DNA of 8,600 nucleotides from Clostridia bacterium (GCA_017459315.1 JAFUDD010000218.1:1-8600); one strand, 5' to 3'. Positions 1-5,213 are shown, counted from the first letter of the stretch. Translations and numbers: made by a program. The notes: generated from the letters alone by a model not told the origin.

Positions 1-123
1 AAGAGAAGTAATCTTTCCAACTCCTCCGAGAATGCCTTCGCCATTATACATGTAAATCACATGATAAATGACAACCAAAACTACAGTTACCCATCGGATA
101 TTGTCTAAGTAGTATTTTCTCAT
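1..123 (-). CDS. Acyltransferase family 3 membrane protein, N-terminal 41 residues only
   Basis: The frame opens with ATG at 121-123 and stays open to the left edge, so only 41 codons are visible. The peptide begins MRKYYLDNIRWVTVVLVVIY and continues with HVIYMYNGEG. A basic start, a D-N-(I/L)-R-W motif, then a hydrophobic helix containing a conserved His is the usual opening of acyltransferase-3 (OatA/NolL-like) integral membrane proteins, which O-acylate cell-surface sugars or exported metabolites. The helix spans about residues 11-26. The His at residue 21 sits where the family has its proposed catalytic histidine. An SD-like AAAGG lies about 10 bases upstream, inside one arm of an inverted repeat described separately. 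The family is assigned with fair confidence; the substrate is unknown because the body of the protein lies outside the window. Confidence 0.72.
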   Translation of the reverse strand, partial: MRKYYLDNIRWVTVVLVVIYHVIYMYNGEGILGGVGKITSL

Positions 124-133
124 GTATTTCTTA

Positions 134-169
134 CCTTTGCAATTTATTTTAACATCATTTTAATTGCAA
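134..169 (-). promoter_or_regulatory. Inverted repeat that can cover the acyltransferase ribosome binding site
   Basis: TTGCAATT (137-144) and AATTGCAA (162-169) form a perfect 8-bp inverted repeat with a 17-base spacer. If one T is bulged, the pairing extends at 134-136. On the minus strand the arm next to the gene is AATTGCAAAGG, so it contains the AAAGG that serves as SD for the start codon at 123. A transcript from further upstream could therefore fold its SD into a hairpin. The stem is A+T rich and modest, so it could equally be an operator. Function is inferred from position only. Confidence 0.3.
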
Positions 170-705
170 GGCATACCCATGTCTACCAACCAAACCGAAC
201 ATTTATATCTCTGAAATGTTAAAGCTGGTTGCGAAATCTAAAATTTCTTCAGCACAAAGCTCACCTCCCACAACCTCCCTTAGCTTGTATCACTGACCAG
301 CTTCACTTGATATCCGTCAATATATTTCCGCAGATATTCTTGATGCCGTTCAACATGGCATTGAACGCATCACTCCGCTGCCGCCGCTTTCTTTCTCTTC
401 ATCAATAAACTCATAGTCTCGACCAACCCCAAATAGTAAAATCGTTTTCTCGCTTTGCCCAAAATAGTAAAATCGTTGACTCGTTTTCTGAAATAGTAAA
501 ATCGTAGCCACGCCCCTGCTCCTTGACCAGTTCCCTCAGACATAAAAAGAGGGCTCCCATCACACCGAGCACGCTCTGCTCCCGGTGACGGAAACCCCAG
601 TAAATCAGGCTTTTTCAGCCCTTTTTCTTCAAGAATGTGTTAGTAGACAAACCGTCTCCACATGCCTTGGGACAACAGCGTGAATAAAATGACTGCTGCT
701 TTGCT
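170..705. other. Gene-poor stretch with decayed coding fragments
   Basis: I see no intact gene here. On the minus strand, short open stretches read like broken coding sequence. One runs from about 614 to 411 and contains HREQSVLGVMGALFLCLREL. Another ends at the stop at 303-305 and contains AFNAMLNGIKNICGNILTDI. Neither has a credible start with SD, and stops and frame changes separate them. A hairpin at 563-587 (CACCGAGCA against TGCT-CC-CGGTG) has no T-run next to it. Together with the direct repeats at 431-505, this looks like the remains of a mobile element or a deleted gene. I cannot name the parent protein. Confidence 0.4.
431..505. repeat. Three direct copies of AAATAGTAAAATCGT at about 30-bp period
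   Basis: Exact copies start at 431, 462 and 491; the first two extend to a 16th base, T. A second element, CGTTTTCT, recurs at 443-450 and 482-489, so the spacers are partly related as well. On the minus strand each copy reads ACGATTTTACTATTT. Multiple short direct repeats at regular spacing are known from the ends of IS21-type insertion sequences, where transposase binds, and from plasmid iterons. No transposase, replication gene or second end is visible, so the identity is undecided. There are too few copies, and the spacers are too similar and short, for a CRISPR array. Confidence 0.6.
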
Positions 706-1569
706 TCAGATATTCTTGTAGAGCTCGTAGCAATCGTGGCCTTTCGGCACGTCCTTGAGCTCGCCTCTGAGCAGATAGCCGTTCTTTTTGAAGAAATCGA
801 CGTTCCAGTCGCCCGCATTTGTCAAAATCATGGAAGCGCCGTTTTCCTTTGCCAGTTTTTCCACTTCCTGCATAAAATACGTGCCCAGACCCTGACGCCG
901 GAGCGGCTCTTCCACAAACAGCGCTTCCACAAAGCCGTAGGCGCCCTTGTCCACGTCCGCCATTACGCCGGCAATGAACCTGCCGTCTTTGTCCACAAGC
1001 TTCTTGTAAAAATCAACGCTCTCGTATTCCGGCTCGTAGGCTTCGCTGTATGTCCGAATGCCGTTTTCGATAACTTTCGCGTCGTCCCTGCTGCCGAGCG
1101 AGACCCTGAACCGGGCGCCGCTGTTGTCCGACGGCACATATTCCGGCGTTTCCCTGTCAAGATATTTGACCAGGGAATAACTGATATAGTCGTTTGCCTT
1201 TTTCAGCGTCGTGAAAACTGTGTAGCCGTGTTTTTCATAGAAGGGTCTTGCCATATAACTGGCGGTTCCGAGCGTCACGACCCGACAGCCTTTCTCTCTC
1301 GCGATGTGCTCGACTTCGCGGATGATCATAGAGCCGATCCCGTGATGCCGATAGCGTTCATCCACCCAAAGCGTGTCAAGGAACATTCTCGACCAGCGGT
1401 ATTCGTAAGCTTCCGCAATACATCCGCCGACGATCTCGCCGGCTTCGTTCTCGACCTTGAGGACGAATTCTTCTTCATCAGCATCTACCTCGTGCGGCAC
1501 GATTTCATTGATCTTCCCGCCGATATAGGCGGCCTCTTCCTTTGTCAGATTTTCGATTTTGTATTCCAT
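706..1569 (-). CDS. Tandem double-domain GNAT acetyltransferase
   Basis: This 287-residue protein carries two consecutive GNAT folds. Domain 1 (about 1-137) has the acetyl-CoA pyrophosphate-binding signature R74-H-H-G77-I-G79 after the beta-strand FLDTLWVDERY, and ends in FYEKHGY (110-116). Domain 2 (about 152-287) has R224-R-Q-G227-L-G229 after ALFVEEPL, and ends in FFKKNGY (259-265). GNAT enzymes move an acetyl group from acetyl-CoA to an amine on a small molecule or protein; this one is cytoplasmic, with no signal peptide or membrane segment. Both domains keep the CoA motif, so neither is obviously dead. The start is supported by AGAGGAAG about 7 bases upstream. It is the third minus-strand gene after the fusion gene and the DUF1062 gene, 89 bases after the latter, and may be co-transcribed with them. 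The substrate is unknown. No clear terminator follows it. Confidence 0.88.
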   Translation of the reverse strand: MEYKIENLTKEEAAYIGGKINEIVPHEVDADEEEFVLKVENEAGEIVGGCIAEAYEYRWSRMFLDTLWVDERYRHHGIGSMIIREVEHIAREKGCRVVTLGTASYMARPFYEKHGYTVFTTLKKANDYISYSLVKYLDRETPEYVPSDNSGARFRVSLGSRDDAKVIENGIRTYSEAYEPEYESVDFYKKLVDKDGRFIAGVMADVDKGAYGFVEALFVEEPLRRQGLGTYFMQEVEKLAKENGASMILTNAGDWNVDFFKKNGYLLRGELKDVPKGHDCYELYKNI

Positions 1570-1590
1570 TTTTTCACTTCCTCTTATTCC

Positions 1591-1614
1591 GCGGCGAGGA
1601 TCGCTCCCCGCCGC
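1591..1614 (-). other. Strong intercistronic hairpin before the double-GNAT gene
   Basis: GCGGCGAGGA (1591-1600) and TCCCCGCCGC (1605-1614) pair over ten positions with a single A/C mismatch around a TCGC loop. The hairpin lies between the DUF1062 stop and the SD of the double-GNAT gene, with about 6 bases between it and that SD. No T-run follows on the minus strand (next bases GGAATAAGAGG), so a classical terminator is unlikely. A processing or stability element, or partial terminator, is possible. A second small perfect hairpin, AGCCCA-ACA-TGGGCT (1646-1660), overlaps the DUF1062 stop codon; on the plus strand a T-rich tail follows it. Confidence 0.45.
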
Positions 1615-1658
1615 TGTTCTGTGTCAGACTGATCGGCGAACGGCCAGCCCAACATGGG

Positions 1659-2021
1659 CTATTTTATTTCTGCGTTGTTATTCTTCAGGAAGTCGATATT
1701 CCTACCGTAAGCTGCGGCAGTCTCCGTATCATTCGTTTGAAATGCTTCAAACAATTCTGCAGGAATCTTTCCCGGCTTTATCCGTTCATAGATGGTGAGG
1801 TTCCAGGAATGCTTGCATTTTTTGCATCGGTAGATCAACCACACATCGACATTGTTCCCGTTGGCGTTTACTCTGAATTTGCCGGAATTGAGAAACTCCT
1901 GCTTTTTTCCACAACCTCCACAACGATGAAACACACGGATACCGTTTGCTTTTTCGACCTCCTGCTGGATAGCGCTGTTTTTTGCTCCGGACAGTCTCCT
2001 GCCCGGTATGTTTTTGCTCAT
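1659..2021 (-). CDS. Short DUF1062-family zinc-ribbon protein
   Basis: This is a 120-residue protein of the uncharacterised DUF1062 family. The diagnostic core is present: a first cysteine pair C34-G-G-C37, then the segment FLNSGKFRVNANGNNVDVWL (43-62), then a second pair C66-K-K-C69 followed by HSWNLTIYERIKP. The four cysteines form a likely zinc ribbon. No catalytic residues are known for the family. Start chosen: ATG at 2019-2021, which has GGGAGG 6 bases upstream. An ATG at 2099 is in frame but has no such site and would read through a strong inverted repeat. Family members, as I recall them, usually continue well past the equivalent of FLKNNN, so this copy looks C-terminally short. The frame after the stop does not restore recognisable family sequence. 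It lies downstream of the fusion gene, behind its own leader structure. Confidence 0.8.
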   Translation of the reverse strand: MSKNIPGRRLSGAKNSAIQQEVEKANGIRVFHRCGGCGKKQEFLNSGKFRVNANGNNVDVWLIYRCKKCKHSWNLTIYERIKPGKIPAELFEAFQTNDTETAAAYGRNIDFLKNNNAEIK

Positions 2022-2023
2022 AC

Positions 2024-2097
2024 GTTCCTCCCAAATATCCTTTAGGAACCGTCTGAGCTTATAGAATTGTGAAGTATTTAAGCTCAGACTACTGAGC
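2024..2097 (-). promoter_or_regulatory. Set of competing hairpins in front of the DUF1062 gene
   Basis: Three nested pairings occur between the 9-codon leader ORF and the DUF1062 start. Pairing one joins CTGAGC (2092-2097, inside the last leader codons) to GCTCAG (2082-2087), with a 4-base loop. Pairing two joins GTCTGAGCTTA (2051-2061) to TAAGCTCAGAC (2079-2089), a perfect 11-bp inverted repeat with a 17-base loop. Both use the same middle arm, so they exclude each other. Pairing three joins AGGAAC (2044-2049) to GTTCCT (2024-2029), which covers part of the GGGAGG SD of the gene. The arrangement resembles the leaders of erm-type translational attenuators. The pairings are seen directly; the function is inferred. 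Confidence 0.45.
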
Positions 2098-2118
2098 ATT
2101 CACATACTTTCTGGTCAT
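2089..2118 (-). CDS. Nine-codon leader peptide ORF (MTRKYVNAQ)
   Basis: On the minus strand ATG at 2116-2118 opens a 9-codon frame ending in TAG at 2089-2091. AAAGGAG lies about 9 bases upstream, one of the better SD sequences in the window and hard to explain if nothing were translated here. The final codons GCT CAG form one arm of a small hairpin, and the stop codon lies at the edge of the 11-bp inverted repeat. It sits 67 bases upstream of the DUF1062 start and about 60 bases after the fusion gene's stop. It may be a regulatory leader peptide. The alternative is that it is the original start of a gene later broken by insertion of the inverted repeat. Confidence 0.4.
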   Translation of the reverse strand: MTRKYVNAQ

Positions 2119-2134
2119 AAAAGCGATCTCCTTT

Positions 2135-2167
2135 CCGATTGTATCATCAAAGATTCTGTAGAATCGG
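2135..2167 (-). other. Small inverted repeats after the fusion gene
   Basis: GATTCT-GT-AGAATC (2152-2165) is a perfect 6-bp inverted repeat, and CCGATT (2135-2140) can instead pair with AATCGG (2162-2167). They lie just after the stop of the fusion gene and before the SD of the 9-codon leader ORF. On the minus strand the first hairpin is followed by only TTT, so it would be a weak terminator at best. The two pairings share bases and compete. Confidence 0.25.
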
Positions 2168-2179
2168 TGTATTTCCCCT

Positions 2180-3670
2180 CTATTCTTTCGCGTTTTTGTA
2201 AATTTCACAGGCGATGTCATTTATCGCTTCGTCGGCTGCTTCCGTGACGTTGTTGTACATCACGGCAACGCAGATGTCTTTCTTGCGGGAAAAGACCCAG
2301 CTGGTCAGAAAACCCCAGTTCTCTCCGCCGTGGCCGGCAACGCTGTCTTTGCGCGCTTCCGATTCCCAAACGTCAAGGCAGAGGCCGTAGTCATCCATGA
2401 CCGGCGTCATCATGCGCCGAGCGGTCTTCTTTTTGAGGAGGCCGCCTTTCCGATAGCTCTTCGAAAGCTCAAGCCCGATCTTGACCAGTTCCGTCGGTGT
2501 GGTCCATAGACCGGCAGCGGCTTGCTCGGGATAGTAATGGTAACCGTGGGCGGGATCCTCCTTCTGCGCCAGCCTGAAGCCGAACGCTGCGTTGGAAACC
2601 AGCTCTTCGTCCAGCGGCTGGAAAAAGCCGGTGCGCTTCAGGCCCAGCGGCTCGGCGACCTCCTTTTGGAAGGCCTCGCGGAGGGTTGTGCCGGTGATAC
2701 GCTCAAAGGCGAGCTGTGCCAGCGTGATGCCGCCGCCGGAGTACATATGCTGTTTGCCGTAGGGCCGGATCCTACGCAGCTTCGGCGTGTTGCCCTTGCC
2801 GTTCAGCACATCCTCGAGCGAGAGCGGCTCGTGCTTTGCCGGATACCCGGGGAAGCCGTGGAGGTTGTAGCCCGCCGTGTGGGAAAGCAGCGCGGCGAAG
2901 GTCACGGGACCCTTTTTGACGAATTCCGGCACCACGCCCGAGATATCCGCGTCAAGGTCGATCATCCCCTTGTCCACATAGCGGAGCAGCGTCAGCGCAA
3001 ACATGGGTTTCGATACGGAACCCGCCTGGAACAGCATATCCGGGTTCACCGGGAAGTCCTCGCCATAGCGTCCGCTGCCGGCACAGTAGGTGAGGAAATC
3101 ACCGTCTCCGGCCTGGACGGCAATGCTGACGCCGTAGCCCCTTTTGCCCTTGATGCGCATGGCCTTATCCACATCGACGCCATAGACATTCTTGATGATC
3201 CGGTTGGGGCCTTTGAGCATCCGCATCAGCACAGCCTCATCGCCATCGATGATGCCGGTCTCCCGGAAGCCCGCTTTATGATAAACGTGCAGGCCCAGCT
3301 CGTTGTCCGGCTCGGTGGACAGGAAGAGCCGGTTGGCGCCGTTTTCTTTGAAGTATTTGATGATCTCCTGCAGGGCGGCCTGGCCGTAGCCCTTGCCCTG
3401 TTCATTCCGGTCAATCATGAAGCGCCAGAGCCAGTAGCGGTCGTCCTCATCCTTTTCTTCAGGATTGAATACGAACATGCAGAAGCCCACCAGCTTCTCA
3501 TCTGCATAGATGGCAAAGGGCCGGGCCACGCCGGGCTGCTCCGCGTTCGCCTCGTCCGCCTGCCGCAGAGAGGTTTTATTGCTGGCCACGAAAGGCTGAT
3601 CCTCCCGCACGGAAAGGGCCAGAACAGCATCTCTGTTATTCTCATTGATAGGTTCCAGTTTAATTATCAT
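2180..3670 (-). CDS. Fusion: BltD-like GNAT acetyltransferase plus serine beta-lactamase/PBP-like hydrolase
   Basis: This 496-residue protein has two domains. Residues 1 to about 155 are a GNAT domain like BltD-type spermine/spermidine acetyltransferases: FVASNKTSL (27-35), ARPFAIYADE (49-58), and CoA motif Q91-G-K-G94-Y-G96. Residues about 165-496 are a class C beta-lactamase-related serine hydrolase: nucleophile motif S218-V-S-K221, LLSHTAGY (261-268), the Y310-S-G motif in place of Y-x-N, and H447-G-G449 in place of the K-T-G box. All catalytic motifs are present, so both halves may be active. There is no signal peptide, unlike secreted lactamases, and the fused GNAT needs acetyl-CoA, so it should act in the cytoplasm. 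Start chosen at 3668-3670, because AAGGAG lies about 11 bases upstream; a longer in-frame start at 3826 would run through the leader hairpin. Substrate unknown: amine acetylation plus ester or amide hydrolysis is a guess. Confidence 0.87.
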   Translation of the reverse strand: MIIKLEPINENNRDAVLALSVREDQPFVASNKTSLRQADEANAEQPGVARPFAIYADEKLVGFCMFVFNPEEKDEDDRYWLWRFMIDRNEQGKGYGQAALQEIIKYFKENGANRLFLSTEPDNELGLHVYHKAGFRETGIIDGDEAVLMRMLKGPNRIIKNVYGVDVDKAMRIKGKRGYGVSIAVQAGDGDFLTYCAGSGRYGEDFPVNPDMLFQAGSVSKPMFALTLLRYVDKGMIDLDADISGVVPEFVKKGPVTFAALLSHTAGYNLHGFPGYPAKHEPLSLEDVLNGKGNTPKLRRIRPYGKQHMYSGGGITLAQLAFERITGTTLREAFQKEVAEPLGLKRTGFFQPLDEELVSNAAFGFRLAQKEDPAHGYHYYPEQAAAGLWTTPTELVKIGLELSKSYRKGGLLKKKTARRMMTPVMDDYGLCLDVWESEARKDSVAGHGGENWGFLTSWVFSRKKDICVAVMYNNVTEAADEAINDIACEIYKNAKE

Positions 3671-3741
3671 AATTGATTTTTCTCCTTGAACATAAGATTT
3701 GATATGTAATCGTTCTCGTATAACGTCGATTGCTGAAAATG

Positions 3742-3792
3742 GGTATAAAAATACCGCAGCGAAGCAGCTCCCGTCGTGGCTGCATCCTGCGG
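3742..3792 (-). terminator. Terminator-like hairpin inside the leader of the fusion gene
   Basis: CCGCAG (3754-3759) pairs with CTGCGG (3787-3792), and inside it GCAGC (3764-3768) pairs with GCTGC (3779-3783). On the minus strand the hairpin is followed at once by TATTTTTATA. It lies about 84 bases upstream of the fusion gene's start and about 140 bases after its predicted promoter. That makes it either an attenuator for the fusion gene or the terminator of the LytTR/DUF3021 operon. The tail GGTATTTTTATACC is itself a small inverted repeat (3742-3755) sharing GGTAT/ATACC with the palindrome at 3836-3851, so alternative pairings exist. Confidence 0.5.
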
Positions 3793-3835
3793 TTCCCACT
3801 ATCCGAAAGTACCTCAAAAACGGCACACTAACCCA

Positions 3836-3851
3836 GAGGGGTATACCCCTC
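3836..3851. promoter_or_regulatory. 16-bp perfect palindrome GAGGGGTATACCCCTC
   Basis: Every base is symmetric across all 16 positions. It starts two bases after the stop of the 21-codon leader ORF on the minus strand. As RNA it could form a hairpin only with strain in the TATA centre; as DNA it is a plausible dimer operator. CAGAGG in the leader ORF (minus strand) is complementary to CCTCTG, which overlaps the far edge of the palindrome, so an alternative pairing that opens it is possible. I do not recognise a specific regulator site. Confidence 0.5.
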
Positions 3852-3853
3852 AG

Positions 3854-3919
3854 TCATGCTCTGCGCCTCTGTTCAGTTTTCAGGCGATCGTAATAATCAT
3901 TGGTGTACGCACCTTTCAT
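3854..3919 (-). CDS. 21-codon candidate leader peptide upstream of the fusion gene
   Basis: ATG at 3917-3919 opens a frame of 21 codons ending in TGA at 3854-3856. The peptide begins MKGAYTNDYYDRL and ends in an Arg-rich run, QRRRA. No SD precedes it; the predicted -10 box ends only about 15 bases away, so translation would be nearly leaderless. The stop falls two bases before the 16-bp palindrome and the terminator-like hairpin follows, which is the order seen in ribosome-mediated attenuators. The peptide looks codon-like (acidic/aromatic middle, basic end) but I do not recognise it. It could also be a chance frame. Confidence 0.38.
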   Translation of the reverse strand: MKGAYTNDYYDRLKTEQRRRA

Positions 3920-3933
3920 AGATTTATAGAGCA

Positions 3934-3962
3934 ATTATACATGATATCTCCTTGAAAATCAA
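3934..3962 (-). promoter_or_regulatory. Sigma-A-type promoter for the fusion gene leader
   Basis: On the minus strand TTGATT (3957-3962) is separated by exactly 17 bases from TATAAT (3934-3939), a consensus -10. Transcription would start near 3927. It lies 55 bases after the DUF3021 stop and is directed towards the fusion gene, leaving a leader of about 255 bases. Confidence 0.7.
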
Positions 3963-4016
3963 TGCTCAAGTTCAATCCTGCCACCCCGTAGGTCGCAACG
4001 AAAGAAATGCTGTATC

Positions 4017-4463
4017 CTATTGTCGCCTCAATTCTAACTCCCGGTTTATTCTTTCTGCCAGTTTTTTCTGCCGGCGATAGGAAAAAACTGAAATGACAAA
4101 TGCCGTCAAGAGCATGGAAACAACCGCCAGAAGCGCAGGAAGCAGGCCTTTATCTGTTGGGATCCAGCCGACGAGAAAAGCGATTGCCAACATGATCGCG
4201 CAACCGGTCGCCATGTGAATCGCAATCTGAACGGAACGGCTTAGCTTTTCGTTGGTGTAAATGATACAAGGAAGGCCGAATCCGAGGCCGATCCCCAAGC
4301 TGCCGAGAGCCATTTTGGTGACGGAATAACCGGAAGCGGAATAGACGCCGCCCATGTTCAGATCGGCAATCAAGGAGCCGAGCAGAAACAGGAAAGAGGA
4401 GATCGCCACCGTTGCTTTGGTACGCTGGACTAAAAATACGATACTATCTTTCTTCTTCATCAT
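4017..4463 (-). CDS. DUF3021 family four-helix membrane protein
   Basis: This is a 148-residue integral membrane protein. Four hydrophobic segments are visible: about 18-34, 50-69, 80-100 and 107-128. A basic start (MMKKKD) and a highly charged cytoplasmic tail (YRRQKKLAERINRELELRRQ) flank them. Small four-helix proteins of this type directly after a LytTR regulator belong to the DUF3021 family, and the pairing is common in Bacillota. The membrane partner is thought to control the regulator, though the mechanism is not established. The LytTR stop codon TAG is part of this gene's SD (TAGGAGG), so translation is probably coupled. Two adjacent ATGs exist; the second, at 4458-4460, is better spaced from the SD (7 bases rather than 4), so the mature protein may begin one residue later. 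Confidence 0.85.
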   Translation of the reverse strand: MMKKKDSIVFLVQRTKATVAISSFLFLLGSLIADLNMGGVYSASGYSVTKMALGSLGIGLGFGLPCIIYTNEKLSRSVQIAIHMATGCAIMLAIAFLVGWIPTDKGLLPALLAVVSMLLTAFVISVFSYRRQKKLAERINRELELRRQ

Positions 4464-4471
4464 GATTCCTC

Positions 4472-4906
4472 CTATAATCCCAAATAGTTTTTAAGATCAG
4501 ACAAGTACTTTCGGGAAACGTAATCAGACAGCCCGTTTCTCATTTTCAGGAGCAGACTTCCCCCGAAACCGGCTTCCACGCTTTGTATATAAGAAAAGTT
4601 GACGGCGCAGGATTTGGATATCTGTATGAAGCCGCTGCCCAACTGATCCAATACTTCATACAAGCGTTTTCGCGTCCTGAACTCTTCCTTTTTCGTATAG
4701 AGCTTTGTTTCCCCGCCCACTACCCGGATCATGTAGACCTCCTGCTCTGCAAGAAGGAACGTACGTCCGTCACGCTCCGCCAGGACAGGGGTGTCCTTTG
4801 CCTGCAATATGTCCAAAGCCCGTTGTATCTCCGGGGTTATTCTATCCGTATAAATGACCGCCCGCGGAGGCGTGTGCTCCGGCGAGACTTCAATCTTGAC
4901 CTGCAT
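4472..4906 (-). CDS. LytTR-family DNA-binding regulator
   Basis: This is a 144-residue stand-alone LytTR regulator with no receiver domain. The LytTR fold occupies about 45-143. Its hallmarks are FLLAEQEVYMIRVVGGETKL (50-69), FIQISKSCAVNFSYIQSVE (93-111) and SRKYLSDLKNYLG (131-143). LytTR domains bind short direct repeats through beta-strands. Small LytTR proteins encoded just before DUF3021 genes usually regulate their own operon or nearby transporters. Start chosen at 4904-4906 because AGGGGA lies about 6 bases upstream; a longer in-frame start at 5062 would place the promoter inside the coding region. It is followed 8 bases later by the DUF3021 gene. The target here is unknown: its own promoter at 4953-4981 and the fusion-gene promoter at 3934-3962 are the obvious candidates. 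Confidence 0.9.
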   Translation of the reverse strand: MQVKIEVSPEHTPPRAVIYTDRITPEIQRALDILQAKDTPVLAERDGRTFLLAEQEVYMIRVVGGETKLYTKKEEFRTRKRLYEVLDQLGSGFIQISKSCAVNFSYIQSVEAGFGGSLLLKMRNGLSDYVSRKYLSDLKNYLGL

Positions 4907-4952
4907 AAGAGATCCCCTTTCCTGTTGCGTGCACATCAACTTAGATGAGAAC

Positions 4953-4981
4953 AGTATAATCGGGTAAATATCTTTTGTCAT
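4953..4981 (-). promoter_or_regulatory. Promoter of the LytTR/DUF3021 operon
   Basis: On the minus strand ATGACA (4976-4981), 17 bases, then TATACT (4953-4958). Each hexamer has five of six consensus bases with ideal spacing. The predicted start, near 4946, gives a leader of about 40 bases before the LytTR start codon. Confidence 0.7.
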
Positions 4982-5070
4982 CTGTTTGGCGCTAAGAGGT
5001 AAATAATTGCAGGTGAAATGCAAGGAACCCCTGCCAAAGCAGAACATGACAGGATGCATCATATTATGGT

Positions 5071-5107
5071 AAAAAAGTGGGCGGTGGGAGATTTCTCCCT
5101 ACCGCCC
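5071..5107 (-). terminator. Strong rho-independent terminator facing left, with no intact gene in front of it
   Basis: GGGCGGT-GGGAG (5079-5090) pairs with CTCCC-T-ACCGCCC (5095-5107): 12 pairs with one bulged T and an ATTT loop. On the minus strand the stem is followed by ACTTTTTTACC, a six-T tail. It lies between the LytTR promoter and the divergent tex gene. No intact minus-strand gene ends here, but a short open frame ending RAMEVVNNDLIYA stops at 5114, seven bases before the stem, suggesting that a gene once did. Confidence 0.8.
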
Positions 5108-5113
5108 GGTACA

Positions 5114-5213
5114 TTATGCATAAATCAGATCGTTGTTCACAACCTCCATAGCTCGATTACTTAACAATACGCTGATGCTGATTGAATTCGAACATTGAGC
5201 CTTCTGTCGATTT
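5114..5213 (-). pseudogene. Possible C-terminal remnant of a lost minus-strand gene
   Basis: A minus-strand frame open from about 5213 ends at TAA (5114-5116), directly in front of the terminator at 5071-5107. It reads about 32 residues ending in SVLLSNRAMEVVNNDLIYA. There is no start with SD upstream; the other frames of the 5110-5250 stretch also hold short open runs that end soon. The best argument is position: a gene-like end followed seven bases later by a strong terminator. I do not recognise the protein, and chance is a real alternative. Confidence 0.25.

Noticed and set aside
431..505. CRISPR array
   Set aside because: Only three 15-bp repeats with spacers of about 15 bases that are partly alike; there is no cas gene.
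563..587. Rho-independent terminator
   Set aside because: The hairpin is imperfect (two-base bulge) and has no adjacent T-run on either strand; the nearest T-run is about 17 bases away.
736..1632. A 298-codon plus-strand frame opposite the double-GNAT gene
   Set aside because: It is a shadow of a well-supported minus-strand gene with two CoA-binding motifs and a good SD.
2522..3676. A 384-codon plus-strand frame opposite the fusion gene
   Set aside because: The minus strand encodes two complete recognisable domains with catalytic motifs. The plus frame has no recognisable domain and no credible start.
3671..3826. N-terminal extension of the fusion protein from an ATG at 3826
   Set aside because: It would translate through the terminator-like hairpin and its T-rich tail, has no SD, and the GNAT domain starts naturally at 3670 behind AAGGAG.
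3836..3851. CsoR-type copper operator
   Set aside because: The palindrome shares ATACCCC and GGGGTAT words with CsoR-like sites, but they are in the opposite order and overlap. No copper gene is nearby.
4907..5062. Longer LytTR protein from an ATG at 5062
   Set aside because: It would place a near-consensus promoter inside the gene and lacks an SD; the ATG at 4906 has one and gives the usual length.
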